Part shown: piece by piece, positions 35,893 to 45,428 of the stretch | Position numbering within the stretch: the stretch's first letter is position 1 | Layout of the letters: every line of letters begins with the position of its first letter | Position numbers and translations under genes: made by a program | NCBI GenBank assembly: GCA_900548355.1 | Contig: URKR01000009.1 | Span: 13,966 to 77,965, forward strand | Direction: 5' to 3' | Source: an uncultured Oscillospiraceae bacterium | Lineage (GTDB): Bacteria; Bacillota; Clostridia; Oscillospirales; Ruminococcaceae | DNA: 64,000 nucleotides | The notes under the pieces: model-generated | Told to the model about the DNA's origin: nothing | Database searches by the model: none | What the model saw: the letters and a program-made list of their open reading frames with translations, nothing else

Positions 35893-38800
35893 ATGCGACT
35901 GAAAGAGCTTGAAATCCAGGGGTTCAAATCCTTCCCGGACCGCACCAAAATTACGATCGGCCCCGGCATCACCGGGGTGGTGGGGCCGAACGGCTCCGGC
36001 AAAAGCAATATTTCCGACGCGATCCGCTGGGTTATGGGCGAGACAAGCTCGAAACAGCTGCGCGGCGCCGGCAAGATGGAGGACGTCATCTTCGGCGGCA
36101 CCCAGACCCGCGGCGCGATGGGGTTTGCCTCCGTTAGCCTGACCATCGACAACAGCGACCACGGCCTCGCAATGGACGCCGACGAGGTCACGATCGGCCG
36201 CCGCTACTACCGCAGCGGCGAGAGCGAGTACACGATCAACGGCCAGAACGTCCGGCTTAAAGACGTCTACGAACTGCTGCTCGATACAGGCCTTGGCCGC
36301 GATGGCTACGCGATTGTCGGCCAGGGCCGCATCGCCGAGATTGTCGCCGCAAAATCAAACGAGCGGCGCGAAATCTTTGAGGAGGCCTCCGGCATCGCCC
36401 GGTTCCGCTACCGCAAAAACGAGGCCGAGCGCCGCCTGGCCGCGGCTGAAGGCAACCTTGAGCGGCTGCGGGACATCCTCGGCGAGCTTGAAGGCCGGGT
36501 CGGCCCGCTCAAGCGGGACAGTGAAAAGGCGCAGAAGTTCCTCGAATATTCGGCCACCCGCAAATCGCTCGAAATCACCCTCTGGGTCGATTCAATCCGC
36601 CGCGCACAGGAAGCTGTGCGCGACCAGCAGCGCCGGTATGAGGCCGCAGAATCGGACTACGGCCGGCTGTCAAAACAGCTTGACGAGTTCGACGCCCGCA
36701 CCGAAGCCCTGCGCGCCGAAGCGCAGAAGCTCATGCTCGACGTTGAGCAGGCGAACGCCGACATCCGCGCGCTGACCGAAGCCGGCGCCGGCCGGGACAG
36801 CGCCCTGGCCGTTTTGCGCAACGAGAACGAACACGCCCGCGCCCAGATCGCCGAGGCCGAGGCCGAACGGGCCCGCGCCGGCGAAGGCGCAAAAGGGATT
36901 GAAGCCGAAACGGCCGAGCACGAAGCCGCGATCCAAACGCTGCGCGCCGCCGTCGCCAAAGCGGACGAGCAGCTTGCCGGCCTGCGCGGGCGGCTCAACG
37001 CGCTTGAACAGCAGGCGCTGCAAAGCGGCCAGCGGCAGGATGTGCTCAACGCCGCGATCGCCCGCCAGCAGGAGGTTGCGACCGCCTGCAAGGTGCAGGC
37101 CGCCAGCCTGGAATCTTCCCTTTCGGCCAGCCAGACCCAGCTCGACACGCTGCGCACCCAGGCCGGCGCGGCCGGCGCAGCGGCCGAAAAGCTCGCCGCC
37201 GAGCGCGCCGCGGCCGCAGAAGCGCTGCAAAAGGCTGAGGAAAACGTGACCCGCTGCGATAATATCAAAAACGGCCTCGCCCTCAAGCTTGAATCCCGCC
37301 GCCGCCAGCAGGCCGAAGCCGCCGAAGCGCTGCAGAAGGCCGACCGCGACCGCTCGAACACGGCCCAGCGCATCCGCATCCTCGAAGATCTCGAAAAAAA
37401 CCTCGACGGCTACCAGCAGAGCGTCAAGGCGGTCATGCGGGCCGCCGAAGCCCGCCGCCTGCGCGGGATTATCGGCCCGGTGGCGGGCATATTGACGGTG
37501 CGCAAGGGGTACGAGACGGCGATCGAGACCGCGCTCGGCTTTGCCTTGCAGAACCTTGTGGTGGAAAATGAGCGCGACGCCCGCGCGGCGATCGCCTTTT
37601 TGAAGGAGAGCCGCGCCGGCCGCGCAACCTTCCTGCCGCTGGATACCGTGCAGGGGCACCGCTTTACCGGCCCGCTGACCGGTACGGCCGAAGTGGCCGC
37701 CGATTTGGTCGAGGTGGATGCGCGGTACCAAAATATTGTGGACAACCTGCTCGGGCGGATCATCGTTGTCGATGACCTGACCGAAGCTTCGGCCGTCGCC
37801 AAGCGGCTTTCCTACCGCAACCGGATCGTCACGCTGGACGGCCAGGTTGTCAACGCGGGCGGCAGCTTCACCGGCGGTTCCACCGCCCGCAGCGCCGGCG
37901 TCTTTACCCGCAAACAGGAACTCGACGAACTGCGCGAAAAGCTGGCGACGCTCGATAAGCGCCGCGCCGAGGCTGAGCGCGAAACCACGGCCCGCAAGGC
38001 CGAGGTCGATAACCTCGCCGCCCAGGTCGCCGGGGCCGAGAGCGAAAGCGTCAACGCGGCGTCGGCCCGGCTGCGCGCCTCGCTCGAGCTCGAACGGCTC
38101 GACGCCGCCGTCGCCGAGGGCGCAGCCGCCGCCCAGCGCCGCAAGGCCGAGATCGACGCTTTGACCGAAACATTGCAGAAGGACAAGGCCGCCCGCGCCC
38201 AGGCCGATAACGCCCGCGTCGCCGCCGAGGCCGAACTCGAGCGCTACACGGCTGAACTGCAAACCCTGGGCGAAAGCTCCGGCACTTTAACCGCCGAGCG
38301 CGAGCAGATCACGGCCGATCTCAACGCGGCCCAGCTCGAACGGCTGACCCACGAAAAGGACATCGGCCTGCACGAAGCAAGCCTCGAAACGCTGCGCAGC
38401 CGCAGCGGCGAGGCCGCCGCCCGCGCGCGGGAGCTTGAAGCCGCAATCACGGCCGCCAACGCAACTTTGGAAGCCAACGCCGCCAAGGCCGAGGCGATCG
38501 AGCGCGAGCGCGCCGAAGCCAAGGACAAGATTGCCGCGGCCGAGCAGGCCATCCGCGAAGCGAACGCCGCCCGGCTTGAAAAAGAGGCCGAGATCACCCG
38601 CCTGGGCCAGGAAAACCGCGCCTTAACCGACGAGCGCGAGCGGATGGGCGGCGAGATGGCCCGCCTGGCCGAGCGCCGCGCCGCCGCCGAGGCCGAGCGC
38701 GACGACACGGCCGCCAAACTCTGGGAGGAATACCAGCTCACCGAGAACGAGGCCAAGGCCCAGTGCGTCGAGTTTACCACCGTCACCGAACTGCGCCGCC

Positions 38801-39450
38801 AGGTTGCCGAGGTGCGCGGCAAGATCCGCGCTTTGGGCAACGTCAACGTCGGCGCGATCGACGAATACAAGGAGGTCAAGGAGCGGTACGACTTCCTCAA
38901 AGCCCAGGTGGGGGATGTGGAGCGCAGCAAGACCGAGCTGACCCGGATGATTGCCGAGCTCTGCCAGGAGATGGAAGAGATGTTTAAGAAATCCTTCCAG
39001 GAGATCAACCGCAACTTCGGCCGTATCTTCCGCGAACTGTTCGGCGGCGGCCGCGCCCGGCTCTACTTATCGGACGAAGGGAACATCCTCGATTCGGGCA
39101 TTGAGATCGAGGTCAGCCCCCCGGGCAAGGTCATCCGCAACCTCAGCGCCCTTTCGGGCGGCGAGCAGGCGCTTGTCGCAATCTCGATCTATTTTGCGAT
39201 TCTCGAAGTCAACCCCTCGCCGTTCTGCATCCTTGATGAGATCGAGGCCGCGCTCGACGACGTCAATGTCACACGGTATGCCCAATACCTGCGCCGCATG
39301 ACCGAGCGCACCCAGTTCATCGTCATCACCCACCGCCGCGGCACGATGGAGGCCGCCGACGTCCTCTACGGCGTAACCATGCAGGAGGACGGCGTATCCA
39401 AGCTGCTGCGGCTTGACCTTGACCACGTCAATGTGGATATGATTTCATAA
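35893..39450 (+). CDS. smc: Chromosome condensation ATPase SMC
   Basis: A 1185-residue SMC. Walker A GPNGSGKSNISDAI and the Q-loop lie in the N-terminal head. Long coiled coils rich in Ala, Glu and Arg follow, with a hinge around residues 500-680 (GIIGPVAGILTVRKGYETAIE). The signature LSGGEQALVAISIYFAIL and Walker B FCILDEIEAALDD are in the C-terminal head. It works with ScpAB in chromosome segregation. It follows rnc by 76 bp with AAAGG as ribosome-binding site. Confidence 0.97.
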   Translation: MRLKELEIQGFKSFPDRTKITIGPGITGVVGPNGSGKSNISDAIRWVMGETSSKQLRGAGKMEDVIFGGTQTRGAMGFASVSLTIDNSDHGLAMDADEVTIGRRYYRSGESEYTINGQNVRLKDVYELLLDTGLGRDGYAIVGQGRIAEIVAAKSNERREIFEEASGIARFRYRKNEAERRLAAAEGNLERLRDILGELEGRVGPLKRDSEKAQKFLEYSATRKSLEITLWVDSIRRAQEAVRDQQRRYEAAESDYGRLSKQLDEFDARTEALRAEAQKLMLDVEQANADIRALTEAGAGRDSALAVLRNENEHARAQIAEAEAERARAGEGAKGIEAETAEHEAAIQTLRAAVAKADEQLAGLRGRLNALEQQALQSGQRQDVLNAAIARQQEVATACKVQAASLESSLSASQTQLDTLRTQAGAAGAAAEKLAAERAAAAEALQKAEENVTRCDNIKNGLALKLESRRRQQAEAAEALQKADRDRSNTAQRIRILEDLEKNLDGYQQSVKAVMRAAEARRLRGIIGPVAGILTVRKGYETAIETALGFALQNLVVENERDARAAIAFLKESRAGRATFLPLDTVQGHRFTGPLTGTAEVAADLVEVDARYQNIVDNLLGRIIVVDDLTEASAVAKRLSYRNRIVTLDGQVVNAGGSFTGGSTARSAGVFTRKQELDELREKLATLDKRRAEAERETTARKAEVDNLAAQVAGAESESVNAASARLRASLELERLDAAVAEGAAAAQRRKAEIDALTETLQKDKAARAQADNARVAAEAELERYTAELQTLGESSGTLTAEREQITADLNAAQLERLTHEKDIGLHEASLETLRSRSGEAAARARELEAAITAANATLEANAAKAEAIERERAEAKDKIAAAEQAIREANAARLEKEAEITRLGQENRALTDERERMGGEMARLAERRAAAEAERDDTAAKLWEEYQLTENEAKAQCVEFTTVTELRRQVAEVRGKIRALGNVNVGAIDEYKEVKERYDFLKAQVGDVERSKTELTRMIAELCQEMEEMFKKSFQEINRNFGRIFRELFGGGRARLYLSDEGNILDSGIEIEVSPPGKVIRNLSALSGGEQALVAISIYFAILEVNPSPFCILDEIEAALDDVNVTRYAQYLRRMTERTQFIVITHRRGTMEAADVLYGVTMQEDGVSKLLRLDLDHVNVDMIS

Positions 39451-39471
39451 TCCCAACAAAGGAGGCGCCTT

Positions 39472-40434
39472 ATGGGCCTGTTTGATGCGTTCCGCAAAAA
39501 CAAAAAGAAGCTTGAAGTCGGGCTGGAAAAGACCCGCACCGGCTTTTTCCAGTCCATCGTCAACACGCTGACCAACTCCCAGATCGACGACGATCTGTAC
39601 AACGACCTTGAAGAACAGCTGATCCTGGCCGACGTCGGCCCCGCGACCGCCGTGCGCCTGGTTGACGAGCTGCGCGACAAGGTGGAAGCCGACCACCTCA
39701 AAACCGGCGAGCAGGCCCTCAAGGCGCTGCGTGAGATCATCCGGCTTGAAATCTCCCCGCATGACGAGATGGATCTTTCCGGCCATCCGGCCGTGATCCT
39801 CGTCATCGGGGTCAACGGCGTTGGCAAGACGACGACGATCGCGAAGCTCGCCTACCTTTACAAAGACCTTGGCAAGCGGGTGCTGCTGGCGGCCGGCGAT
39901 ACCTTCCGCGCAGCGGCGAGCGAACAGCTTGAAACCTGGGCCGAGCGCGCCGATGTGCCGCTGGTCAAGGCAGGGGAGGGAGCCGACCCCGCCGCCGTCA
40001 TCTTTGACGCAGTGCAGAGCGCGGCCGCCCGCGGGTATGACCTTGTCATCGCCGATACGGCCGGCCGGCTGCACAACAAGAAGGGCTTGATGGACGAGCT
40101 TTCCAAGATCACCCGCAGCGTCAAAAAGGCGAGCCCGGAGGCAAGCCTTGAGGTGCTGCTCGTGCTGGATGCGATCACCGGCCAGAACGCGATCAGCCAG
40201 GCGCAGGAGTTTGTGCGGGCGGCCGGCGCGACCGGCGTTGTGCTGACCAAGCTCGACGGCACCCCCAAGGGCGGCTGCGTGCTGGCCGTGCATGAAAAGC
40301 TCGGCTTGCCGATCCGGTTTGTCGGCGTCGGCGAGCAGCTCGACGACCTGATCTTCTTCTCGGCCACCGATTTTTCGGAAGCGCTGCTGCCAGAACTGCC
40401 TGACCGCGCGAAAGAAAAGGAGGGCGAAGCATGA
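39472..40434 (+). CDS. ftsY: Signal recognition particle receptor FtsY
   Basis: A 320-residue SRP GTPase. The helical N-domain (residues about 20-90) and the G-domain with GVNGVGKTTTIAKLA, AADTFRAAA (as AAGDTFRAAA), DTAGR and TKLDGTPKGG are present. The acidic A-domain of E. coli FtsY is missing, as usual in Bacillota. AAAGGAGG precedes the ATG, and the end overlaps rdgB by 4 bp. Confidence 0.97.
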   Translation: MGLFDAFRKNKKKLEVGLEKTRTGFFQSIVNTLTNSQIDDDLYNDLEEQLILADVGPATAVRLVDELRDKVEADHLKTGEQALKALREIIRLEISPHDEMDLSGHPAVILVIGVNGVGKTTTIAKLAYLYKDLGKRVLLAAGDTFRAAASEQLETWAERADVPLVKAGEGADPAAVIFDAVQSAAARGYDLVIADTAGRLHNKKGLMDELSKITRSVKKASPEASLEVLLVLDAITGQNAISQAQEFVRAAGATGVVLTKLDGTPKGGCVLAVHEKLGLPIRFVGVGEQLDDLIFFSATDFSEALLPELPDRAKEKEGEA

Positions 40435-41063
40435 TCGTCTGTGCTGCCACCAACAATGCCGGCAAGCTGCGCGAACTGCGCCGGCTGCTTGAAAAAGCCG
40501 GCCACACCGTCAAGAGCCTGCGGGAGCTCGGCATCGACCTTGACCCCGAGGAAACCGGCGCGACCTTTGCCGAAAACGCCCACATCAAGGCCGAAGCCTT
40601 CTGCAAAGCGAGCGGCCTGCCCACCGTCGCCGATGATTCGGGCCTGTGCTGCGAAGCGCTCGGCGGCGCGCCGGGCGTCTACAGCGCGCGATACGCCGGC
40701 ATGCACGGCGACGACGAGGCGAACAACCAAAAGCTGCTCGCTGAGCTGGCCGACGTGCCGCCCGAAGGCCGCCGGGCCAAGTTTGTCTCGGCCGTCTGTT
40801 TCATGCTGCCGGACGGCCGGGCGCTGACAGTTGAAGGCGAATGCCCCGGCATGATTGCCACCGCCCCGCGCGGGGAGAATGGTTTTGGCTATGACCCGCT
40901 GTTCATCCCCGACTTTGTCGGTCTCGACGCCCACGCCACCGCCCCGAACACCGAACACCGCACCTATGCGGAACTGGCCAGCGCCGAAAAAGATGCCATC
41001 AGCCACCGCGGCCGCGCGATGGAAAGACTTGAAGCGGAACTGGCGTTGTTTCTGGGTGAATGA
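40431..41063 (+). CDS. rdgB: XTP/dITP diphosphatase (RdgB/HAM1)
   Basis: A 210-residue house-cleaning enzyme that hydrolyses non-canonical purine triphosphates. ATNNAGKLRELR at the start, FAENAHIKA, VADDSGLCCEALGGAPGVYSAR and GFGYDPLF are the family motifs. Its ATG overlaps the ftsY stop, so the two are coupled. A 77-bp repeat element starts immediately after the stop. Confidence 0.95.
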   Translation: MIVCAATNNAGKLRELRRLLEKAGHTVKSLRELGIDLDPEETGATFAENAHIKAEAFCKASGLPTVADDSGLCCEALGGAPGVYSARYAGMHGDDEANNQKLLAELADVPPEGRRAKFVSAVCFMLPDGRALTVEGECPGMIATAPRGENGFGYDPLFIPDFVGLDAHATAPNTEHRTYAELASAEKDAISHRGRAMERLEAELALFLGE

Positions 41064-41140
41064 GTAGGGGACGATGCTTGCATCGTCCCGCGAACCTGCC
41101 GCCGCAGACCTCCCGGGCCGATGCGAGCATCGGCCCCTAC
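41064..41140. repeat. Palindromic intergenic repeat with terminal GTAGGGG/CCCCTAC
   Basis: Two perfect hairpins, GGGACGATGC-TT-GCATCGTCCC and GGGCCGATGC-GA-GCATCGGCCC, are joined by a 25-bp spacer and bounded by GTAGGGG and CCCCTAC. The two share the GATGC/GCATC core. The layout is that of REP/MITE-like elements. It may also act as a terminator or mRNA stabiliser between rdgB and yhbY. Confidence 0.75.
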
Positions 41141-41194
41141 AACCAACGCCGCATGACATCAGAAAGATAAACCGAAATAAAAAAGGAGCCCACC

Positions 41195-41506
41195 ATGACC
41201 CTTTCCAGCAAACAGCGGGCTGCCCTGCGCGGGGCGGCCAACACGCTCGACCCGGTTTTCCAGATCGGCAAGGGCGAAATTGACGAAACCCTCATCGATG
41301 GCGTGGCCAAATGCCTGGCCGCGCGCGAGCTCATCAAATGCAAGGTGCTTGATAACAGCGAATACGCCCCCCGCGAAGCTGCCGACATCCTGGCCGAAGC
41401 GACCGGCGCGGCCTGCGTGCAGGTGATCGGGCGCAAGTTCGTGCTTTTCAAGCAAAAGGACAAGGACAGCGCCTTCACCGCGCTGCTCGCCGCCGCATCC
41501 AAATGA
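41195..41506 (+). CDS. yhbY: YhbY-family (CRM domain) RNA-binding protein
   Basis: A 103-residue single-CRM-domain protein associated with the 50S ribosome. It contains LRGAANTLDPVFQIGKG, the family GxxGIT-like region altered to IGKGEIDET, and a C-terminal GRKFVLFKQK. AAGGAG precedes the ATG. It starts the conserved yhbY-nadD-yqeK run and overlaps nadD by 4 bp. Confidence 0.92.
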   Translation: MTLSSKQRAALRGAANTLDPVFQIGKGEIDETLIDGVAKCLAARELIKCKVLDNSEYAPREAADILAEATGAACVQVIGRKFVLFKQKDKDSAFTALLAAASK

Positions 41507-42120
41507 GCGGCCAAAAGCTGCTTATCTACGGCGGCACCTTCGACCCGCCGCACATCGGCCATCTGAACAACCTGCGCGCCGCAATGAAGGCCGTCCGACC
41601 CGACCGGGTGCTGGTCATGCCGGCCGGCACCCCGCCGCACAAGCTGGCCAGCGAGACCCCGGCCGAATGGCGGTACGAGATGTGCGGCTGCTTTCGCCAG
41701 CTCGGCCCGCAGGTTGCAATCAGCCGGTGGGAGATTGATCACGAAGGCCCGAGCTATACCGTCAACACCCTCGAGGCGCTGCACGAAGAATACCCCGCGG
41801 CCGCGCTTTATTTGAGCCTTGGCAGCGATATGCTGGAAAGTTTCCGCCGCTGGTATCGGTGGGAGCGGATTTTGCAGCTTGCGACCCTTGTTGTGCAGAG
41901 CCGGGCCAACGGCGACGACGCGTCTTTGCGCGCCGCCGCCGAAGCGCTGGCCCCGGCCGGCGGTCGGGTGGTGTTTGCCAAGGCCCCGGCGGTGCCGTGT
42001 GCCTCGCACGAGATCCGCGCAGGCACCCTGCCCGCCGAAACCCTGCGCGCCGTCCTGCCGCCCCCCGTGCCGGATCTTGTTCGGCGGCATGATTTGTACG
42101 GGCTGGGAAAAGTTTTGTGA
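41503..42120 (+). CDS. nadD: Nicotinate-nucleotide adenylyltransferase
   Basis: A 205-residue NAD biosynthesis enzyme. GGTFDPPHIGHL holds the nucleotidyl-transfer HxGH motif. The C-terminal ISxxxIR equivalent reads ASHEIRAG. PAGTPPHK is also typical. It overlaps yhbY and is separated from yqeK by 161 bp containing a repeat. Confidence 0.95.
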   Translation: MSGQKLLIYGGTFDPPHIGHLNNLRAAMKAVRPDRVLVMPAGTPPHKLASETPAEWRYEMCGCFRQLGPQVAISRWEIDHEGPSYTVNTLEALHEEYPAAALYLSLGSDMLESFRRWYRWERILQLATLVVQSRANGDDASLRAAAEALAPAGGRVVFAKAPAVPCASHEIRAGTLPAETLRAVLPPPVPDLVRRHDLYGLGKVL

Positions 42121-42124
42121 AGGC

Positions 42125-42262
42125 GTTTGAATTTAGTTTTTAGAGTTTCGATATGGTGCGCCTGACGGCGTGTTTTTGAAAATGCGGAGAAACTTTTCTT
42201 TATACTGTTTTTGAGCGCGCAGCGCGATCCACCAAATCTTAACTCTATGCAAGAAAAATCAA
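42125..42262. repeat. Imperfect inverted-repeat element (copy 2)
   Basis: The left part TAGAGTTTCGATATGGTG and the reverse complement of the right part, TAGAGTTAAGATTTGGTG, are inverted repeats bounding GC-rich palindromes (GCGCGCAGCGCG). The right end (GATCCACC ... CTTAACTCTA) resembles copy 3. No gene is seen here. Confidence 0.45.
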
Positions 42263-42281
42263 AGGAAAGGAAGCCATCCGT

Positions 42282-42869
42282 ATGACCTGTGAACAGGCGC
42301 AGGCGCTGGTCAAAGCGCGGTTGTCCCACAAGCGGTACAAACACACGCTGAATGTAAAAAATAAGGCCGTCGCACTGGCCGAACGTTACGGCGCAGACCC
42401 CGAAAAGGCCGCCTTGGCGGCACTTTTGCACGATGCCGCCAAAGAATTGCCGCGCGACGCAATGTTGCAGATTTTTCGGGACAATGCTATAATGGCTAAA
42501 AATGCCGCGTCCAGGCCGTCCCCGGTTTGGCATGGCATCGCCGCCGCCATCCTCTGTGCGACCGACTGGGGGGTTACCGATCCCGCCATCTTGTCGGCCA
42601 TTGAATGCCATACCACCGGCAAGGCCAACATGAGCCTGCTGGATAAGATCCTGTATATGGCCGACGCAACCAGCGCCGAGCGGGATTACCCGGGCGTGGA
42701 AACCCTGCGCCGTGAGGAAATGCAGGACCTTGACCTTGCCTTGCTCCACAGCCTGGAGCAGAGCATCGCTTTTGTACGCGAAAAAGGCGGCGCGCTCGAC
42801 CCTGAAACCCTGGCGGCCTGCAACTGGCTGCGGGCACAGCGGGGTCTTGCAACTGAAGAAAAAACATAA
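42282..42869 (+). CDS. yqeK: YqeK-type HD-domain Ap4A hydrolase
   Basis: A 195-residue HD phosphohydrolase. H in RYKHTLNV, HD in LLHDAAKEL and further H and D residues in VWHGIAAAI and YMADATS make the metal site. Family members hydrolyse diadenosine tetraphosphate. GGAAAGGAAG precedes the ATG. It sits between nadD and the LCP/rsfS genes as in most Bacillota. Confidence 0.92.
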   Translation: MTCEQAQALVKARLSHKRYKHTLNVKNKAVALAERYGADPEKAALAALLHDAAKELPRDAMLQIFRDNAIMAKNAASRPSPVWHGIAAAILCATDWGVTDPAILSAIECHTTGKANMSLLDKILYMADATSAERDYPGVETLRREEMQDLDLALLHSLEQSIAFVREKGGALDPETLAACNWLRAQRGLATEEKT

Positions 42870-42931
42870 ACTGGGCCAGGCGGGGCTGCAGCCCTGCCCG
42901 GCCGACTGATGTCCCAAAGGGAGGAAACCCC

Positions 42932-44938
42932 ATGAGCGAGCCACGCAAACTGAACACAGGCGATGCCCACAACGTATACCATGCAGGCGAAGCCCAGCGC
43001 AGCGCCGCTACCGAGCAGCAGCAATATGAGGAAGCCCGCCGCCGTGCGCGGGAAGCTGCCGCTGCCGGCGGCCGGCGCACCCGCAGCTTCAACCGTGTAC
43101 AATCCAGTGATGTGGAAAAATATCGTGCCGCCCAAACCGGGGCAAGCGCGCCGCGCACCGTGCACACCGCAGGCCGCACGCTGAACACAGGCCACACGGC
43201 CGGCGCCCCGCGCACCGTGCATACACCGGCCGCCCAACAGCCGGCCCGACAGGCCCCGCGCCCTGCCCAGCCGGTTCAGCGCACAGCCCCGGCCGCTCAG
43301 CCAGCCGCCAGAACGGCCGCCCCGCGCAGGGCTTCGGCCGCCCAGCCGGCGCAACAGCCGGCCCAGCAGGAACTGACGATGGCCCAGCGCCAGGCGCTGG
43401 CTTTGCAGCGGCAGGCCGCCGCCAAGCAGAACGCCGCCGGCGCCCGCGCCCGGGTGCAGCATCTGGATTTGAACCAGGTGCAAAGCGAACGCGCGGCCTT
43501 TGATTTTAACAGCGAAGCCGCTGACTTTAAGGCGGAGCAGCCCGCCGCGCAGGCGTCCGCCAAAGCGGCGGCCGGCGGGGCGGCCAAAGGCGCCGCCGGC
43601 AAAACAACCTACCGCAGCGGCGGGGGGGCTTCCGGCGGGCAGCCGCCCAAAGGCCCCGGCAAAAACGGCAAGGGAGGCAAAGGCGCAGGCCCCTACAACG
43701 GCAAGGGAAAGAAAAAGCGCAAGCGCACCTGGTGGAAGGTGCTGCTGGGCACTTTCCTGGCGCTTGTGCTGATCTTCGGCGGCACCATCGCCTTCATCCT
43801 GCACTCGATCGCGCCCGAAACCGGCGGCACCACCCTTGACCGTATCTTCAACACCCCGCAGGAATACGCCGGCAAGGAGCTCAACTTCCTGATGGTCGGC
43901 GTTGACCGGACCGGCGAGGGAAGCGAGGTAAGCGCCGACGGCACCAACGACGGCAACACCGATATGATCCTCTACGTCCACTTCAACAACGAGACCGGCG
44001 AGCTCAAGATGCTGCAGATTCCGCGCGATACGATGGTCACAACAGACAGGTCTGTTTCGGGCAACTACCGCATCAACAACGTCGCCCGCACCCAGGGGGA
44101 CGGCAACCTCAATGTCAACGCCCTGTGCGAACAGGTCGCGACGATGTACAAACTTCCGGTCGATGGTTATGTGATGATCCATCTGGAGATGCTGACCCAG
44201 CTTGTCGATACCTTCGGCGGCATCGAACTTTATGTGCCGCAGGACATCGACTATACCCAGGTGGCGGATGGCGGCAGCAGCGTTATCCACGAAGGGTATC
44301 AGACGCTGGACGGCGCGGCGGTTGAGTTCCTGCTGCGCGCCCGTAAGGTATATGCCGACGGCGATATCGGCCGCCTGAATATGCAGCGGCAGTTCTACGC
44401 CGCGCTCTTCCGCAAGATCAAGGACATCGGCAACATCTGGGACGTTGCCAAGCTGGCCCCGGCTGTGCTGGGCTATATGGAAACAAGCCTGCCGATTACC
44501 GACCTTGTCAGCTTTGCGGTCAGCGTGCTGAACATCGATTCGAGCAAGATCATGATCTGCCAGATGCCGGTCTATTCCGGCGCGCCGTATTATAACGGGC
44601 AGTCGGTCGTCTACCCGGCCCGCCAGCAGGACGCTGACCTGCTCAACCAGTATTTCCGAGAGAACACCGGCCCGGTCGATGCGAGCGAGCTGGAACTTTG
44701 CGACAGCGTGTCCGAGATCGGTTTCGATCTGAGCGGCTACACCGCGACAGACCCGAATGTGCAGTATATGGGTTCGCTCATGGATGAACAGGCGGCGGCG
44801 CAGGCTGACCCGGACCAGAACCTTGATGGATCGAACGCGGTCACCTATGTGGACCCGACCCCTGACCCGAACGCCGCAAGCGAGGGTACCGACGGCGAGG
44901 AAGCCGCCAGCTCCGAAACCACCGACGACGCGGCCTGA
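42932..44938 (+). CDS. LytR-CpsA-Psr (LCP) family envelope protein
   Basis: A 668-residue membrane protein. About 265 cytosolic residues are low complexity, rich in Ala, Gln, Pro and Arg, ending in a KKKRKR cluster. A single transmembrane helix (about 270-292) follows, then an extracellular LCP domain (FLMVGVDRTG, DMILYVHFN, IPRDTMV, YRINNV, RARKVYADGDIGRLNMQRQF). LCP enzymes transfer undecaprenyl-linked polymers to peptidoglycan. The acidic Ser/Glu/Thr-rich tail is unusual but common in Oscillospiraceae. GGGAGG precedes the ATG. Confidence 0.92.
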   Translation: MSEPRKLNTGDAHNVYHAGEAQRSAATEQQQYEEARRRAREAAAAGGRRTRSFNRVQSSDVEKYRAAQTGASAPRTVHTAGRTLNTGHTAGAPRTVHTPAAQQPARQAPRPAQPVQRTAPAAQPAARTAAPRRASAAQPAQQPAQQELTMAQRQALALQRQAAAKQNAAGARARVQHLDLNQVQSERAAFDFNSEAADFKAEQPAAQASAKAAAGGAAKGAAGKTTYRSGGGASGGQPPKGPGKNGKGGKGAGPYNGKGKKKRKRTWWKVLLGTFLALVLIFGGTIAFILHSIAPETGGTTLDRIFNTPQEYAGKELNFLMVGVDRTGEGSEVSADGTNDGNTDMILYVHFNNETGELKMLQIPRDTMVTTDRSVSGNYRINNVARTQGDGNLNVNALCEQVATMYKLPVDGYVMIHLEMLTQLVDTFGGIELYVPQDIDYTQVADGGSSVIHEGYQTLDGAAVEFLLRARKVYADGDIGRLNMQRQFYAALFRKIKDIGNIWDVAKLAPAVLGYMETSLPITDLVSFAVSVLNIDSSKIMICQMPVYSGAPYYNGQSVVYPARQQDADLLNQYFRENTGPVDASELELCDSVSEIGFDLSGYTATDPNVQYMGSLMDEQAAAQADPDQNLDGSNAVTYVDPTPDPNAASEGTDGEEAASSETTDDAA

Positions 44939-44965
44939 CGCCGTTTTTACAAAAAGGAGAACCAA

Positions 44966-45349
44966 ATGGATAGTAAAACCCTGGCCATCGCCCTGGCCCG
45001 CGCCCTCGACGCCCGCAAGGCGCAGAACATCCGGGTGCTGAAGGTGGAGGACCTGACCACCGTGACCGACTATTTCGTCATCGCGACCGGCACCTCGACC
45101 ACCCATGTCGGCGCGCTGGCCGATGAGGCGGATTTCGCCCTCGGCCGGCAGGGGGTCAACCCGCTGCGCACCGAAGGGCATGACGGCAAACGCTGGATTC
45201 TGCTCGACTACGGCAGCGTGATTGTGCATGTCTTTACCAAGGAAGCCCACGATTACTACGACCTTGAACACCTGTGGGCCGATGCCGCCGAACTGCCCGC
45301 CGAAGAATGGATGCCCGACGAGCAGGTAGAACAAAATAATAAAGAATAA
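44966..45349 (+). CDS. rsfS: Ribosomal silencing factor RsfS
   Basis: A 127-residue protein that binds L14 and blocks subunit joining. It has [31 protein letters not shown] split over the core and [29 protein letters not shown] at the C-terminus, all typical. AAAAGGAGA precedes the ATG. Confidence 0.96.
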   Translation: MDSKTLAIALARALDARKAQNIRVLKVEDLTTVTDYFVIATGTSTTHVGALADEADFALGRQGVNPLRTEGHDGKRWILLDYGSVIVHVFTKEAHDYYDLEHLWADAAELPAEEWMPDEQVEQNNKE

Positions 45350-45405
45350 AGAAGAAAATCGGTGGATCGGCGATTGCGCCGCCTCGAAACTCTTAACTCT
45401 AACAA
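45338..45405. repeat. Related intergenic repeat (copy 3)
   Basis: AATAATAAAGAATAAAGAAG then GGTGGATCG and GGCGATTGCGCCGCC, ending CTTAACTCTAAC. The first block matches the ends of copy 1 and the GGTGGATCG/CTTAACTCTA parts match copy 2. It overlaps the last codons of rsfS and spans the gap before leuS. Confidence 0.45.
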
Positions 45406-45428
45406 AGACCGTGTGGGGGAGATCAAAC

